Origin: Tannerella forsythia
GTDB lineage: Bacteria > Bacteroidota > Bacteroidia > Bacteroidales > Tannerellaceae
Direction: 5' to 3'
Assembly: GCF_001006485.1 (NCBI RefSeq)
Contig: NZ_JUET01000134.1
Span: 1-64,000, forward strand
Length of the DNA stretch: 64,000 nucleotides
This document shows positions 1 to 8,657 of this stretch, in pieces; the first letter of the stretch is position 1; every line of letters begins with the position of its first letter. The position numbers were made by a program, and so were the translations under genes. The notes beneath the pieces are model-generated. The model ran no database searches, was not told the origin of the DNA, and saw nothing but the letters and a program-made list of their open reading frames with translations.

Positions 1-519
1 AACTCTTACCGTACAATCAGTAGGTTTAAATTTAAAGTATTACTCCTTTCAATCAGATTAAAATACTGGATGTATTGATATTAACGAATCATAAAATTAT
101 GTATTTAGCCGTAGGTATACGATTGTTTACGGGGAACAATTGTATATCGAAAAAGAATTTACATCCAATCAAAAACATATATAAACCATTCAAAATATAC
201 ATTTATAATTATTCTGATGGGTTTATGCTTGTATATTCCCCATAACCGGCTGTATAAAAAATACAATTGTATATTGTTGTGATTTTTTTCCTCAAGAATA
301 ACCTTGTACCTTTTTAGATACAAGGCGTTTTGATAACGAGTTTTACTATCTCTCGACAGTCGAAAGAATAGACATATTAGGAAACCGGCATACTGAAACT
401 ATACGATGCCGACAGGACATTTTACTTTGTATTTGCTTCCTATACAAATTAGGGAAAGAAGATTAAAGGTCGTGATAGAGGAAAAAAAGAAGAAAAATAT
501 TCTGATATTCCGTGAGGTG
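1..519. other. AT-rich region without a recognisable gene
   Basis: No open reading frame of credible length or composition is visible. The stretch is strongly AT-rich and contains two copies of a 12-base motif (acaattgtatat, near 138 and 262). A short hairpin with 7-bp arms (302-308 and 319-325) is followed by a few T residues, which could be a weak terminator for something left of the window. Nothing else can be supported. Confidence 0.5.
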
Positions 520-1545
520 TCAATGCATAATCTTATACAATAACTCCTTCATGATTTCGCCCTGTGTCATAGACGAGGTCACGTCAATTCCTTTCGATCG
601 GGCGTCTGCCATCCGAATTTCATGAATCGCCTGAAAAACTTTCATTGCGCTATAATTCCTTATACCGCTCTGATAGTCCTTTACCTGAATGGGGAAACGC
701 AGGTTCAGGGCATTCATCAGTCCTCTTTCCGAACGATCTTTGGCATAATAACCGATCAACAGGTTGGAGAAATAGTTAAACAGCACAGGAAGCGTTGCCT
801 GAATGGGGTGACTGTTCGGATTTTGTTCGAAATAATGCGCTATACGGTTTGCTTTCATCACATCTTTATCGGCAATCGCTCGTTGCAATTCAAAATTATT
901 GTATTCCTTACTGATGCCTACGTTTTTTTCGATCAGCTCAGGAGTGATTTTTTTTTCAGGAGAATCTGTCAGAAGAATCCGCAGTTTATCCAAGGTTTGG
1001 TGAAGCAAAGCCAAATCGTTTCCCAGATATTCGGATAACATGGCCGCCGCCTTGCGATCTGCCTCGAAAGCACGTTCACGAAGCACTGACGAGATATAAT
1101 CTTCGATTTTATAGTCCGGAATCTTTTTCGAGTCGAACAGAATGCCTGTTTTTGCCACTGCCGCACTGAGGCTTTTACGCCCATCCAGCTTTTTATATTT
1201 ATACTCGATCACAAGGATGGTTGATGCAAGCGGATTTTTGGCATAGTTGGTCAGCAAATCGATATTGGTAACCAATTGTGCCTCCCGGACCACGACTAAT
1301 TGATACTCGGACATCATCGGGAAGCGTCGGGCGGCATTGATGATATCGACCGCTTTCGTATCGGCTCCGTACAGAATGATCTGGTTAAAATCGCGCTCCG
1401 ATTCATTGAGTACACATTGCAGAAGTAATTCCGAAATCCGATCGATAAAATAAGGTTCTTCCCCCATCAACACATAGATGGGGCTGAACTTTTTAGCCTT
1501 GATGTCTCGGCAGATTTCTTCGTACGTCGCTTCTTTTCCGGCCAT
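520..1545 (-). CDS. holA: DNA polymerase III subunit delta
   Basis: This is the clamp-loader delta subunit, which opens the beta sliding clamp during replication. The 341-residue length fits the family. The N-terminus has the typical 'PIYVLMGEEPYFIDRI' segment of the AAA-like fold, in which delta lacks a true Walker A motif. The middle and C-terminal helices ('LLHQTLDKLRILL', 'FELQRAIADKD') match the delta collar region. It lies 11 bp downstream of the AMP nucleosidase gene and is probably co-transcribed with it. In Bacteroidetes holA is commonly found beside the HsdR-N-domain gene seen at 2381. Identification rests on recognised family motifs. Confidence 0.93.
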   Translation of the reverse strand: MAGKEATYEEICRDIKAKKFSPIYVLMGEEPYFIDRISELLLQCVLNESERDFNQIILYGADTKAVDIINAARRFPMMSEYQLVVVREAQLVTNIDLLTNYAKNPLASTILVIEYKYKKLDGRKSLSAAVAKTGILFDSKKIPDYKIEDYISSVLRERAFEADRKAAAMLSEYLGNDLALLHQTLDKLRILLTDSPEKKITPELIEKNVGISKEYNNFELQRAIADKDVMKANRIAHYFEQNPNSHPIQATLPVLFNYFSNLLIGYYAKDRSERGLMNALNLRFPIQVKDYQSGIRNYSAMKVFQAIHEIRMADARSKGIDVTSSMTQGEIMKELLYKIMH

Positions 1546-1556
1546 GTTGTAGGTGT

Positions 1557-2333
1557 TTACCAGCTGAATTTGATGTGCTGCACGGTTTTCTTCCCTTCGA
1601 TCATCATCTCCAGCGCACTGATACCCAGCTCAACATGTTCGGGAGCAAACTTTTGTGTTACACTCTTGTCGCTCTCCTGGGTCTTTACCCCATGCTCCTC
1701 AAGCGGCTTGTCGGAGATCATCAGCAGGGCGCCGGTAGGTATCTGGTTGGCAAAACCGGCCGTCAGCAACGTCGCCGTTTCCATATCAATGCCTGTGGCA
1801 TGCGTCTTCTTCAGATACTCCTTAAATGCCGTATCATATTCCCACACGCGGCGATTCGTCGTGTAAATCGTACCGGTCCAATAGTCATGCCCCTTGTCGC
1901 GTATGGACGACGAGATCGCGCGGAGCATCGAAAATGCCGGTAGCGAAGGCACTTCGGGCGGAAGGTAATCGTTCGAGGTGCCCTCCCCGCGTATGGCCGC
2001 TATCGGAAGAACATAATCACCAAGTGAGTTGGCCCTCTTCAGCCCGCCACATTTACCCAGGAAGAGTACGGCCTTAGGCATCACAGCCGACAATAGATCC
2101 ATGATCGTCGCAGCATTTGAACTTCCCATTCCAAAGTTGATAATCGTAATTCCTCCTCCGGAGGCGTTTGGCATGGAATTTCGAAGTCCCAAAATCGGCA
2201 CCTTGAAATGATCGGCAAACAATTCGACGTATTTGGTGAAATTCGTCAACAATATATACTCCGAAAAATCTTCCAGTTTGCGGTCGGTATATCGCGGAAG
2301 CCAATTTTCAACAATTTCCTGTTTCGTTTTCAT
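1557..2333 (-). CDS. amn: AMP nucleosidase
   Basis: The enzyme hydrolyses AMP to adenine and ribose 5-phosphate and belongs to the PNP/UDP phosphorylase superfamily. The 258-residue protein has the glycine-rich 'NFGMGSSNAATIMDLL' phosphate-binding segment, 'FLGKCGGL', and the C-terminal 'GIDMETATLL' loop with the Glu that contacts ribose in this superfamily. The start was set at the Met of MKTKQEIVENW (2333) and not an upstream Met at 2381: the upstream Met lies within the promoter and overlaps the divergent gene, and family members begin at MKT. The short form without an extra N-terminal regulatory domain is the one usual in Bacteroidetes. Confidence 0.9.
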   Translation of the reverse strand: MKTKQEIVENWLPRYTDRKLEDFSEYILLTNFTKYVELFADHFKVPILGLRNSMPNASGGGITIINFGMGSSNAATIMDLLSAVMPKAVLFLGKCGGLKRANSLGDYVLPIAAIRGEGTSNDYLPPEVPSLPAFSMLRAISSSIRDKGHDYWTGTIYTTNRRVWEYDTAFKEYLKKTHATGIDMETATLLTAGFANQIPTGALLMISDKPLEEHGVKTQESDKSVTQKFAPEHVELGISALEMMIEGKKTVQHIKFSW

Positions 2334-2344
2334 AAATCCTTTTC

Positions 2345-2376
2345 TATCTTTGTTGGTAAATTCGCAAGCAAATATA
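2345..2376. promoter_or_regulatory. Overlapping divergent promoters for amn and the HsdR-N gene
   Basis: Only 47 bp separate the two start codons. On the plus strand tatctttg (2345-2352) fits the Bacteroidetes -7 consensus TAnnTTTG. On the minus strand tatatttg (complement of 2369-2376) fits the same consensus. Each predicted transcription start would lie inside the other promoter, so the two genes may interfere with each other. The -33 elements are not clear for either. Confidence 0.55.
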
Positions 2377-2380
2377 AGCA

Positions 2381-2842
2381 ATGTACTCGTTAAATCTGCC
2401 CAAATGTCCGCTAAAAATAACAGAAAAAAACGGAAAGTATTACGTCTTCGATCTTTTGCGCCGCAAAAATGTGGTGCTGACTCCGGAGGAATGGGTACGG
2501 CAACATTTCGTAAATTATCTACTCACAGCGAAAAATGTACCGAAGGAATTAATGGCCAATGAAGTGGCTATTACGCTCAACGCTCTTTCCCGCCGATGTG
2601 ATACCGTCATTTACGACACTTACTTGAAGCCATTGGCTATTATTGAATACAAGGCTCCCTCCGTGCGGATTTCCCAAGACGTCTTCGAGCAGATAACACG
2701 TTATAACCTGGTGCTGAGGGTACAATATTTAATTGTCAGCAACGGTATGGAGCATTACTGTTGCCACATTGACTATGACACAAATTCTTATCACCTTCTG
2801 AAAACCATACCGTCATATACTGAACTACTGATAATAGATTAA
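2381..2842 (+). CDS. HsdR N-terminal (PD-(D/E)xK nuclease-like) domain protein
   Basis: The 153-residue protein consists of a single domain resembling the N-terminal nuclease domain of type I restriction HsdR subunits (HSDR_N family). The segment 'LAIIEYKAPSVRIS' supplies the E-x-K half of the PD-(D/E)xK site, followed by 'VFEQITRYN', typical of this fold; an upstream acidic residue is present in 'RRCDTVIYD'. No HsdM or HsdS genes are nearby, and this small stand-alone form beside holA and amn is a widely conserved Bacteroidetes neighbour, so a restriction role is unlikely. Its actual function is unknown to me. Confidence 0.8.
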   Translation: MYSLNLPKCPLKITEKNGKYYVFDLLRRKNVVLTPEEWVRQHFVNYLLTAKNVPKELMANEVAITLNALSRRCDTVIYDTYLKPLAIIEYKAPSVRISQDVFEQITRYNLVLRVQYLIVSNGMEHYCCHIDYDTNSYHLLKTIPSYTELLIID

Positions 2843-2891
2843 TTGCTGCGAAAAAAAAAGAAAAGCCAAAAACAGGCCCTCCCCTATGCTT

Positions 2892-3629
2892 CTATTTAAA
2901 CGTAATATTTTGATATATTGTAATATTAGAGTCTTTCTTCTTCATACTTTCGGAAGGCGAAAGTAAGTTCTGCGCAGCCAAAATCACATCGTCTAATTGA
3001 AACCCGTGAATACATCGTCCCAAAAGGAATGAGCACGTGTATTCCGTCCAATCTCTTCCACGTTGCAATACGATGTTTATACATTGATCGAGACAACGGT
3101 AGAACTGTTCTTCGGTAAGATATCCGATCCAGAAGCACCATTTTGCCACACTTACAGCACGTCCGATGTCCCAGGCATAGGTCGATTGAATAGCTCTTAC
3201 GTCCTCTTCCGGTAAGTTCAACTCTTGAGCTATCCGGGCATAAATCTTATTCAGATCTTTGTTCGTTGAGTGAGTGCGAATAAACTCGTCATATTTCTGA
3301 CTCCGTTGCAGGCTCAATAATCCGTTAATGGCGTTTACAGCCGACTGTTCGTCAACAATTTCCCATTGCTTGTTCATTCCCTGACGGTAGACATCCGTAG
3401 GCTCTTTGGGTATCAGCGACAAAATCTGTTCGCCGCGGTAACATGCCAAAATAGCCCCATACCCCATGGCTCGTTGATAATTTTCACCCAACAGTTTACC
3501 CGAATAGCGCGTATTAAACTCGGCCAGTTGTATTTTTCGAGCCTTCTTCGTCTGAAAATTCAAATACAGCATATATCCGCCTACCCCCACCGCAATAATG
3601 GCGATAACGATGTAAATCACATTTTCCAT
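2892..3629 (-). CDS. DUF1266-family membrane-anchored protein
   Basis: The 245-residue protein begins with one N-terminal membrane segment (residues about 4-24) and then a soluble domain. The central part, with 'YAWDIGRAVSVAKWCFWIGYLTEEQFYRCLDQC', carries the W-D-x-GR-A pattern and the 'GYL.E' turn typical of DUF1266, a domain of unknown function. It converges on the HsdR-N gene with a 49-bp gap. The topology suggests a cytoplasmic domain tethered to the inner membrane. I cannot assign a function. Confidence 0.75.
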   Translation of the reverse strand: MENVIYIVIAIIAVGVGGYMLYLNFQTKKARKIQLAEFNTRYSGKLLGENYQRAMGYGAILACYRGEQILSLIPKEPTDVYRQGMNKQWEIVDEQSAVNAINGLLSLQRSQKYDEFIRTHSTNKDLNKIYARIAQELNLPEEDVRAIQSTYAWDIGRAVSVAKWCFWIGYLTEEQFYRCLDQCINIVLQRGRDWTEYTCSFLLGRCIHGFQLDDVILAAQNLLSPSESMKKKDSNITIYQNITFK

Positions 3630-3744
3630 ATCAAGATGTTTTTGAAATTACACCGACAAATCTACAAAAAAACAGGGATTTCATCCATGCCGAGAAATAA
3701 AAATCAAAACAGACCGGAGAAGACAGACGATCGGAAGCACACTC

Positions 3745-4629
3745 TTACTCCGTTTCTATCACACCGATTTCGCGAAACCAGTCTTCGGCGCGATCCACCC
3801 AGCTGTTGACCATCACACCCGTATCGCGCAAACCATAGCCATGTCCTCCTTTTCTGTAAAGGTGCATCCATACCGGGATATTTGCTTCTTTCAGCGCATA
3901 GTAATAAAAGAGGCTGCTGTTGATAAACGAATGATCATCTTCGGTCTGAATCAACATGGTCGGCGGTGTTTTCGGAACAATCTGAATCTCCGGAGCCAGT
4001 CCGAAATCTTCGCCCGCCAGATAAGCCGGATAAATCAGCAGACAGAAGTTAGGGCGGCAACTCACCTTATCTATCGCGTTGTTTGTTGAATATGTTCTTT
4101 TATTAAATGAGGTAGACCCCATTACAGCGAGATGCGCTCCAGCCGAAAAACCCATCACTCCGATTCGGCTCGCATCGATATTCAATTCTGAAGCATTCGC
4201 ACGCACATAACTAATGGCACGTTGCAAATCCTGCAACGGCGCCTCATGTTTCGGTCGTCCTTCACGGCGAGGCACACGGTATTTCAATAATACGGCAGTA
4301 ATTCCCAATTCGTTTAACCAAAGGCATACCTCATCGCCCTCCAGATCATACGCCAGAATATCGTATCCTCCACCCGGACAGACAATCATGGCTGATCCGC
4401 CGGCCAATTCTTCCGAGGGCTGATAAATAGCAATCGTCGGATCGCTGACATTCGTAATCCGGCATACAATTTCTCCGGCCACTCTATTCCCGTCCTTACT
4501 GATCTTTTCGACCATCGGAACAGTTTCTCCGGGAGCCCCTTCCGGAAAAAGTCGAATGACCTTTTCCTGTGCCGTTACGATAACCTCCATGAAAAGCAGA
4601 CAGACGTACGGTAATATCAACTTATTCAT
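3745..4629 (-). CDS. Exported alpha/beta hydrolase (esterase/xylan esterase-like)
   Basis: The 294-residue protein has a signal peptide (about residues 1-21, ending VTA-QE). It has an alpha/beta hydrolase fold: an oxyanion loop CPGGGY (84-89), a nucleophile elbow GFSAG with Ser162, an acidic residue in 'QTEDDHS' and a catalytic His in 'KGGHGYG' near the C-terminus. This arrangement is shared by BD-FAE/Axe-like esterases that remove acetyl or other ester groups from plant or host polysaccharides. No sugar-degrading neighbour is present, so the substrate cannot be inferred. It ends just before the DUF1266 gene on the same strand. Confidence 0.85.
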   Translation of the reverse strand: MNKLILPYVCLLFMEVIVTAQEKVIRLFPEGAPGETVPMVEKISKDGNRVAGEIVCRITNVSDPTIAIYQPSEELAGGSAMIVCPGGGYDILAYDLEGDEVCLWLNELGITAVLLKYRVPRREGRPKHEAPLQDLQRAISYVRANASELNIDASRIGVMGFSAGAHLAVMGSTSFNKRTYSTNNAIDKVSCRPNFCLLIYPAYLAGEDFGLAPEIQIVPKTPPTMLIQTEDDHSFINSSLFYYYALKEANIPVWMHLYRKGGHGYGLRDTGVMVNSWVDRAEDWFREIGVIETE

Positions 4630-4674
4630 TCCTCAATCTTTGTTTCTGATCTGTTTTGTTAACGGCAGCAAAAG

Positions 4675-4708
4675 TAAAAAAAAAGCAAAAGATAAAGAAT
4701 CTTTTGCT
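4675..4708 (-). terminator. Rho-independent terminator after rng
   Basis: Perfect 10-bp arms (4684-4693 and 4699-4708) with a 5-base loop sit directly after the rng stop codon. Read on the minus strand the hairpin is followed by a run of nine T residues (4676-4684). This ends the HU-small protein-RNase G transcript. Confidence 0.9.
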
Positions 4709-6283
4709 CTATTTTATTGCTTCCTTTTCTTCCTGCATATCCAACTCGTTTTTCTCCTGATCGTAGAATCGGTATTCCAGAAAAGCCATGCTTTCATCAG
4801 GCACGACCTTCAGTTGAAAAGAATATTTCATCTTCCATTTCATGGCCAGCGACAGAAATCCCTTATTAATATAGGCTGCTACATAAGGATGCACATGCAG
4901 CGTGATTTTTTTAACGTTATGTTTGTTAACAAGGCAGTCTATCTTCCCTTCCAGATTGTCGGTAAACAAGATGGAAGATTTAATGGTTCCCGTTCCGAAG
5001 CAAGAGGGACACTTCTCGGTTGTCTTCACATCCAGAATCGGTCGAACCCGCTGACGAGTGATCTGCATCAGACAAAATTTACTGAGTGGGAGAATATTAT
5101 GTTTAGCCCGGTCATTGGCCATGGCCTTTGTCATATGCTCGTACAATTGTTGCCGGTTCGACGCCTCTGCCAAATCGATAAAATCAATCACAATGATCCC
5201 GCCCATATCGCGCAATCGCAACTGTCGGGCTATCTCATTGGCCGCTGCGATATTGACATCGAACGCCGTCTTTTCCTGCTCTGTGCTGCCTTTCATCCGG
5301 TTGCCACTATTGACGTCGATCACGTGCATTGCTTCCGTATGCTCGATAATCAGGTAGGCCCCACTCTTATATGTTACGGTTCGTCCAAACAGCGACTTAA
5401 TCTGTCTGGTAACACCAAATTTATCAAAAATAGGCATATCGTCCGTATATAGCTTGACGATGTTCTTCTGTTCGGGAGCAATCAGGCTCACATAATCATA
5501 TACGTTTTCGTATACCTGTTTGTTATTTACGTAAATATGCTCGAATGACGCGTTGAAGATATCGCGCAGAAGCGCTACCGTTCGAGCTGTTTCTTCATAT
5601 ATAAGAGTTGGAGCCTTTGATTGGGGAACTTTAGGAATATGATCCTCCCACCGTTTTAGCAAATTTTTCAACTCTCCATCCAGCTCGGCCACTCGTTTTC
5701 CTTCGGCCGAAGTACGCACAATCACACTGAAATTCTTGGGTTTGACACTTTGCATCAACTGACGAAGACGCGCCCGTTCTTCATTCGATTTAATTTTCGT
5801 TGAAACGGAAATTTTGTCGGAGAACGGTATCAGTACCAAAAAACGTCCTGCAAAGGACAACTCGGCCGTCAGTCGAGGTCCTTTGGTTGAAATCGGTTCT
5901 TTAGCAATCTGTACCAAAATCTCATCACCTACCGTCAATATATTGCCGATACTTCCGTCTTTCTCGATCTCGGGAAGAATCGAAGTCTTCGACACAGGTT
6001 GCCGTTTTTTGGGGTCGCCCCGCCATTGTTTAAGAAACTTCTGTTGCGTGTTGAAGTTTGGACCCAAATCTTGATAATGAAGAAACGCATCTTTTTTGCA
6101 CCCCACGTCGACGAATGCGGCATTCAAACCCGGCAACAATTTTTTTATCCGTGCCAGATAAATGTTGCCCACCGCAAAAGAATCACTCCGGGGCTCCTTC
6201 TGGAGCTCTACCAAACTCTTGTCTTCCAATACGGCGATGGAAATTTCATCCGATTCGACATCTACTACTAATTCGCTTACCAC
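4709..6283 (-). CDS. rng: Ribonuclease G
   Basis: This endoribonuclease of the RNase E/G family processes rRNA precursors and mRNA. The 524 residues contain an N-terminal S1-like domain ('VGNIYLARIKKLLPGLNAAFVDVG' region). The DNase I-like catalytic core has the metal-binding aspartates in 'HVIDVNSGNR' and 'IVIDFIDL', and the zinc-link motif CPSCFGTG follows. The C-terminus is short, as in RNase G, and lacks the RNase E degradosome scaffold. It is the last gene of a unit with HU (6494) and the 29-codon gene (6378). A strong terminator follows the stop. Confidence 0.95.
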   Translation of the reverse strand: MVSELVVDVESDEISIAVLEDKSLVELQKEPRSDSFAVGNIYLARIKKLLPGLNAAFVDVGCKKDAFLHYQDLGPNFNTQQKFLKQWRGDPKKRQPVSKTSILPEIEKDGSIGNILTVGDEILVQIAKEPISTKGPRLTAELSFAGRFLVLIPFSDKISVSTKIKSNEERARLRQLMQSVKPKNFSVIVRTSAEGKRVAELDGELKNLLKRWEDHIPKVPQSKAPTLIYEETARTVALLRDIFNASFEHIYVNNKQVYENVYDYVSLIAPEQKNIVKLYTDDMPIFDKFGVTRQIKSLFGRTVTYKSGAYLIIEHTEAMHVIDVNSGNRMKGSTEQEKTAFDVNIAAANEIARQLRLRDMGGIIVIDFIDLAEASNRQQLYEHMTKAMANDRAKHNILPLSKFCLMQITRQRVRPILDVKTTEKCPSCFGTGTIKSSILFTDNLEGKIDCLVNKHNVKKITLHVHPYVAAYINKGFLSLAMKWKMKYSFQLKVVPDESMAFLEYRFYDQEKNELDMQEEKEAIK

Positions 6284-6377
6284 AATGATGCTATTTCTCG
6301 TTGTTCTTATTCATTATGAAAAAGAACAAACTTAAAAAATCTGATTAAGTTTGTTCTTTAAAACCCTTTTGAAAGAC

Positions 6378-6467
6378 TTATTTCTTCTTGTGTCGGTTCT
6401 TTTTAAGTCTTTTCTTACGCTTGTGCGTCGACATTTTATGTCTTTTTCTTTTTTTTCCGCTTGGCAT
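6378..6467 (-). CDS. 29-residue basic ribosomal-type protein (AURKAIP1/COX24, bS22-like)
   Basis: A 29-codon reading frame starts with MPSGKKRKRHKM and ends NRHKKK. About two thirds of the residues are Lys, Arg or His. It resembles the C-terminal domain of mitochondrial mS38 (AURKAIP1/COX24) and actinobacterial bS22, very small proteins embedded in the small ribosomal subunit. The frame sits between HU and rng on the same strand with short gaps (26 and 94 bp). Its length is too short for most automatic gene finders. The homology is from pattern recognition, and ribosomal location is inferred. Confidence 0.8.
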   Translation of the reverse strand: MPSGKKRKRHKMSTHKRKKRLKKNRHKKK

Positions 6468-6493
6468 AATTCCTGTTGATTAGTGATTAATCA

Positions 6494-6772
6494 TTATTTG
6501 TTTGCCACTTGATTCATGAATATCCGGGCGGGCTTGAAAGACGGAATGTCATGCTCCGGAATAATCATCGTGGTATTCTTCGAAATGTTACGCGCCGTTT
6601 TTTGTGCCCGTCTTTTTACCACAAAACTTCCAAAGCCGCGGAGATACACATTCTCTCCTTCGGACAAGGATTTCTTTACTACGCTCATAAACGACTCCAC
6701 ACTTGCCAAAACTGCGTTTTTGTCAATGCCTGTGCTCTTTGCGATCTCGCTAACAATATCTGCTTTTGTCAT
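6494..6772 (-). CDS. HU-family DNA-binding protein
   Basis: This small nucleoid protein bends DNA non-specifically. The 92-residue form has the typical 'MTKADIVSEIAKSTGI' N-terminal helices, the 'GFGSFVVKRRAQKTARNI' beta-arm base and the C-terminal 'IPSFKPARIFMNQV'. The conserved Pro at the arm tip (RNP in E. coli HU) is Ile here, as is common in one Bacteroidetes HU clade. The start was set at 6772 because an upstream in-frame Met (6817) falls in the promoter region and the family starts at MTKA. Confidence 0.93.
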   Translation of the reverse strand: MTKADIVSEIAKSTGIDKNAVLASVESFMSVVKKSLSEGENVYLRGFGSFVVKRRAQKTARNISKNTTMIIPEHDIPSFKPARIFMNQVANK

Positions 6773-6814
6773 GTCAATAAATATTAAATGAATAAATTCT
6801 AATTTTTTGGACTG

Positions 6815-6822
6815 CAAAGATA
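6815..6822 (-). promoter_or_regulatory. Promoter -7 box for HU-rng unit
   Basis: Read on the minus strand the box is TATCTTTG, a perfect match to the Bacteroidetes -7 consensus. It lies about 43 bp upstream of the HU start codon. No clear -33 TTTG is seen at the usual spacing. Confidence 0.6.
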
Positions 6823-6960
6823 TAGGTTTTATTTGAAATAATACACTTTTTTGAAAAAAAAGATTGATTATTTTCCAACTTACTGATTTTAAAACAGATC
6901 AAAAGAATAAAATCCTGTTTTTATCCGCTATTTCATGAGGAAGACAGGCCATTCGACGGC

Positions 6961-6990
6961 TTTGAGAATGCTCGGAAATACGTATTTTTG
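6961..6990 (+). promoter_or_regulatory. Promoter for mutY
   Basis: TTTG (6961-6964) and TATTTTTG (6983-6990) match the Bacteroidetes -33 and -7 elements with an 18-bp spacer. The predicted transcription start (about 6995) lies after an in-frame upstream Met at 6935, which fixes the mutY start at 7010. Confidence 0.7.
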
Positions 6991-7009
6991 TCCGCCAAGA
7001 AGCAACAAC

Positions 7010-8086
7010 ATGAAGCAAAAAAACGAACGATATCCAGAGAGCGAACGAATTCGGGCATGGTACAGAATAAACAAGCGGGATTTACCGTGGCGAAACACTT
7101 CCGATCCGTATCGTATATGGATTTCTGAAGTTATTCTCCAACAGACACGTGTAGCCCAGGGGCTGGATTACTATTACCGTTTTATCGAGCGATTTCCCGA
7201 TGTCCGAAGCCTTGCCGATGCTTCGCAGGAAGAGGTACTGAAATACTGGCAGGGGTTGGGGTATTACTCCCGCGCACGCAATCTGCACGAGGCCGCACAA
7301 GATATCCGGCAACGATACGACGGAGTTTTCCCTTCGTCGTACGAGGCGATCCGCACGCTCAAAGGTATTGGAGAATATACGGCGGCAGCCATTGCTTCTT
7401 TCACATGGAATCTGCCTTATCCGGCCATCGACGGGAATGTGATCCGGGTATTGGGACGGCTCTTTGCGGTACAGACACCCGCAGACAGTGGAAAAGGGAT
7501 TCGTGAATACCGTCGGCTGGCAACGCTTGTGATGCCTCCCCGACATGCCGGCGAGCATAATCAGGCACTGATGGAATTCGGAGCATTGCATTGCATCCCC
7601 CGAAACCCCGATTGCACAAGTTGCCCGATGGTTGAACAATGTGCCGGACATGCCTCCGGCGATCCGCATCGTTTTCCTGTCAAACAGCATAAAACAAAAA
7701 CGCGCGATCGTTTCTTTCATTACTTTTTTATCAAACATAACACGAACACCTACCTGCATCAACGCAACGGAAGCGACATTTGGAAAGGACTGTTTGAGTT
7801 GCCCATGATAGAAACCGAGATGCCGGCCGATTTGAACGTTTTGCAGGAGACATCTGCCTTCGGGAAACTTTTCCAAAAAACAGGACGACCGGAATTTACC
7901 TTGGTCGCCGATGAAATCCGGCATGTCCTCTCACATCAGACATTACATGTAACATGCTATATGGTAGAAGTTCAGCAAGAAAATGCAGCTCTAAAAAAGA
8001 TGGTCCGAACGTCGCGGGAAGCGATTGACGCATATCCTTTTCCAAAACTGATTGTCAATCTTTTATCAAAGATAGAAGAAAAATAA
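7010..8086 (+). CDS. mutY: A/G-specific adenine glycosylase
   Basis: MutY removes adenine mispaired with 8-oxoguanine in base excision repair. The 358-residue protein has the catalytic Glu in 'SEVILQQTRV', the helix-hairpin-helix 'LKGIGEYTAAAI', the catalytic Asp in 'IDGNVIRVLGR', and the [4Fe-4S] cluster cysteines with spacing C-x6-C-x2-C-x5-C ('CIPRNPDCTSCPMVEQC'). The C-terminal NUDIX-like domain that reads 8-oxoG follows ('LWKGLFELP'-type segment: DIWKGLFELPMIE). The start was chosen downstream of the promoter. It begins the conserved mutY-ssb-gldE-gldD-PPTase run. Confidence 0.96.
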   Translation: MKQKNERYPESERIRAWYRINKRDLPWRNTSDPYRIWISEVILQQTRVAQGLDYYYRFIERFPDVRSLADASQEEVLKYWQGLGYYSRARNLHEAAQDIRQRYDGVFPSSYEAIRTLKGIGEYTAAAIASFTWNLPYPAIDGNVIRVLGRLFAVQTPADSGKGIREYRRLATLVMPPRHAGEHNQALMEFGALHCIPRNPDCTSCPMVEQCAGHASGDPHRFPVKQHKTKTRDRFFHYFFIKHNTNTYLHQRNGSDIWKGLFELPMIETEMPADLNVLQETSAFGKLFQKTGRPEFTLVADEIRHVLSHQTLHVTCYMVEVQQENAALKKMVRTSREAIDAYPFPKLIVNLLSKIEEK

Positions 8087-8116
8087 TTCGGACAACGTTA
8101 TTTTTTTACCTGTAAA

Positions 8117-8148
8117 TTTGTACAGTTCATAAAAGACACCTATATTTG
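8117..8148 (+). promoter_or_regulatory. Promoter for ssb
   Basis: TTTG (8117-8120) and TATATTTG (8141-8148) are separated by exactly 20 bp and match the Bacteroidetes -33/-7 consensus. The predicted start is near 8153, leaving a leader of about 26 bases before the ssb ATG. ssb and the downstream gld genes can therefore be transcribed without mutY. Confidence 0.8.
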
Positions 8149-8178
8149 TTCCTCAAACCTTTATAAAGAACAAGTCCT

Positions 8179-8628
8179 ATGTCATTAAACAAAGTCATTT
8201 TGATTGGAAACGTCGGGAAAGACCCCGATGTACGTTATTTCGACAGTGGAAATGCGGTAGCAAACTTTTCACTGGCCACCAACGAGCGCGGATATAAACT
8301 TGCGAACGGAACGGAAATCCCCGAGCGGACAGAATGGCACAATATCGTAGCCAATCGTGAGCGTGCGCAATTTGTAGAGCGGTATGTCAAAAAAGGTTCG
8401 ATGGTTTATATCGAAGGGAAGATCCGGACACGGAACTACGACGACCAGAATGGTATCAAACGGTATGTAACGGAAATCCATGCCGACCGCATCGAGTTTT
8501 TCTCTTCAGGCCGCAGGCCGCAGGAAGGTGACCTCCCGGTACAGACACAGATTGCCGCCTCAACACAAATACCACCCGACCCGACGATGCCTTCGGGAAC
8601 GGACGAGATCGACGATCTGCCGTTCTAA
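8179..8628 (+). CDS. ssb: Single-stranded DNA-binding protein
   Basis: SSB coats single-stranded DNA in replication, repair and recombination. The 149-residue protein begins MSLNKVILIGNVGKDPDVRY, has the OB-fold through about residue 105, a short disordered linker, and ends with the acidic tip DDLPF that recruits partner proteins. Length and order are those of a standard homotetrameric SSB. It has its own promoter and precedes gldE by 29 bp. Confidence 0.96.
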   Translation: MSLNKVILIGNVGKDPDVRYFDSGNAVANFSLATNERGYKLANGTEIPERTEWHNIVANRERAQFVERYVKKGSMVYIEGKIRTRNYDDQNGIKRYVTEIHADRIEFFSSGRRPQEGDLPVQTQIAASTQIPPDPTMPSGTDEIDDLPF

Positions 8629-8657
8629 CCTTATCTTAACACCTCACAAATTACACC

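Noticed and set aside
2381-2842. Part of a type I restriction system
   Set aside because: Only a single HsdR-N-type domain is present, with no helicase, HsdM or HsdS nearby; the locus is a conserved core neighbourhood.
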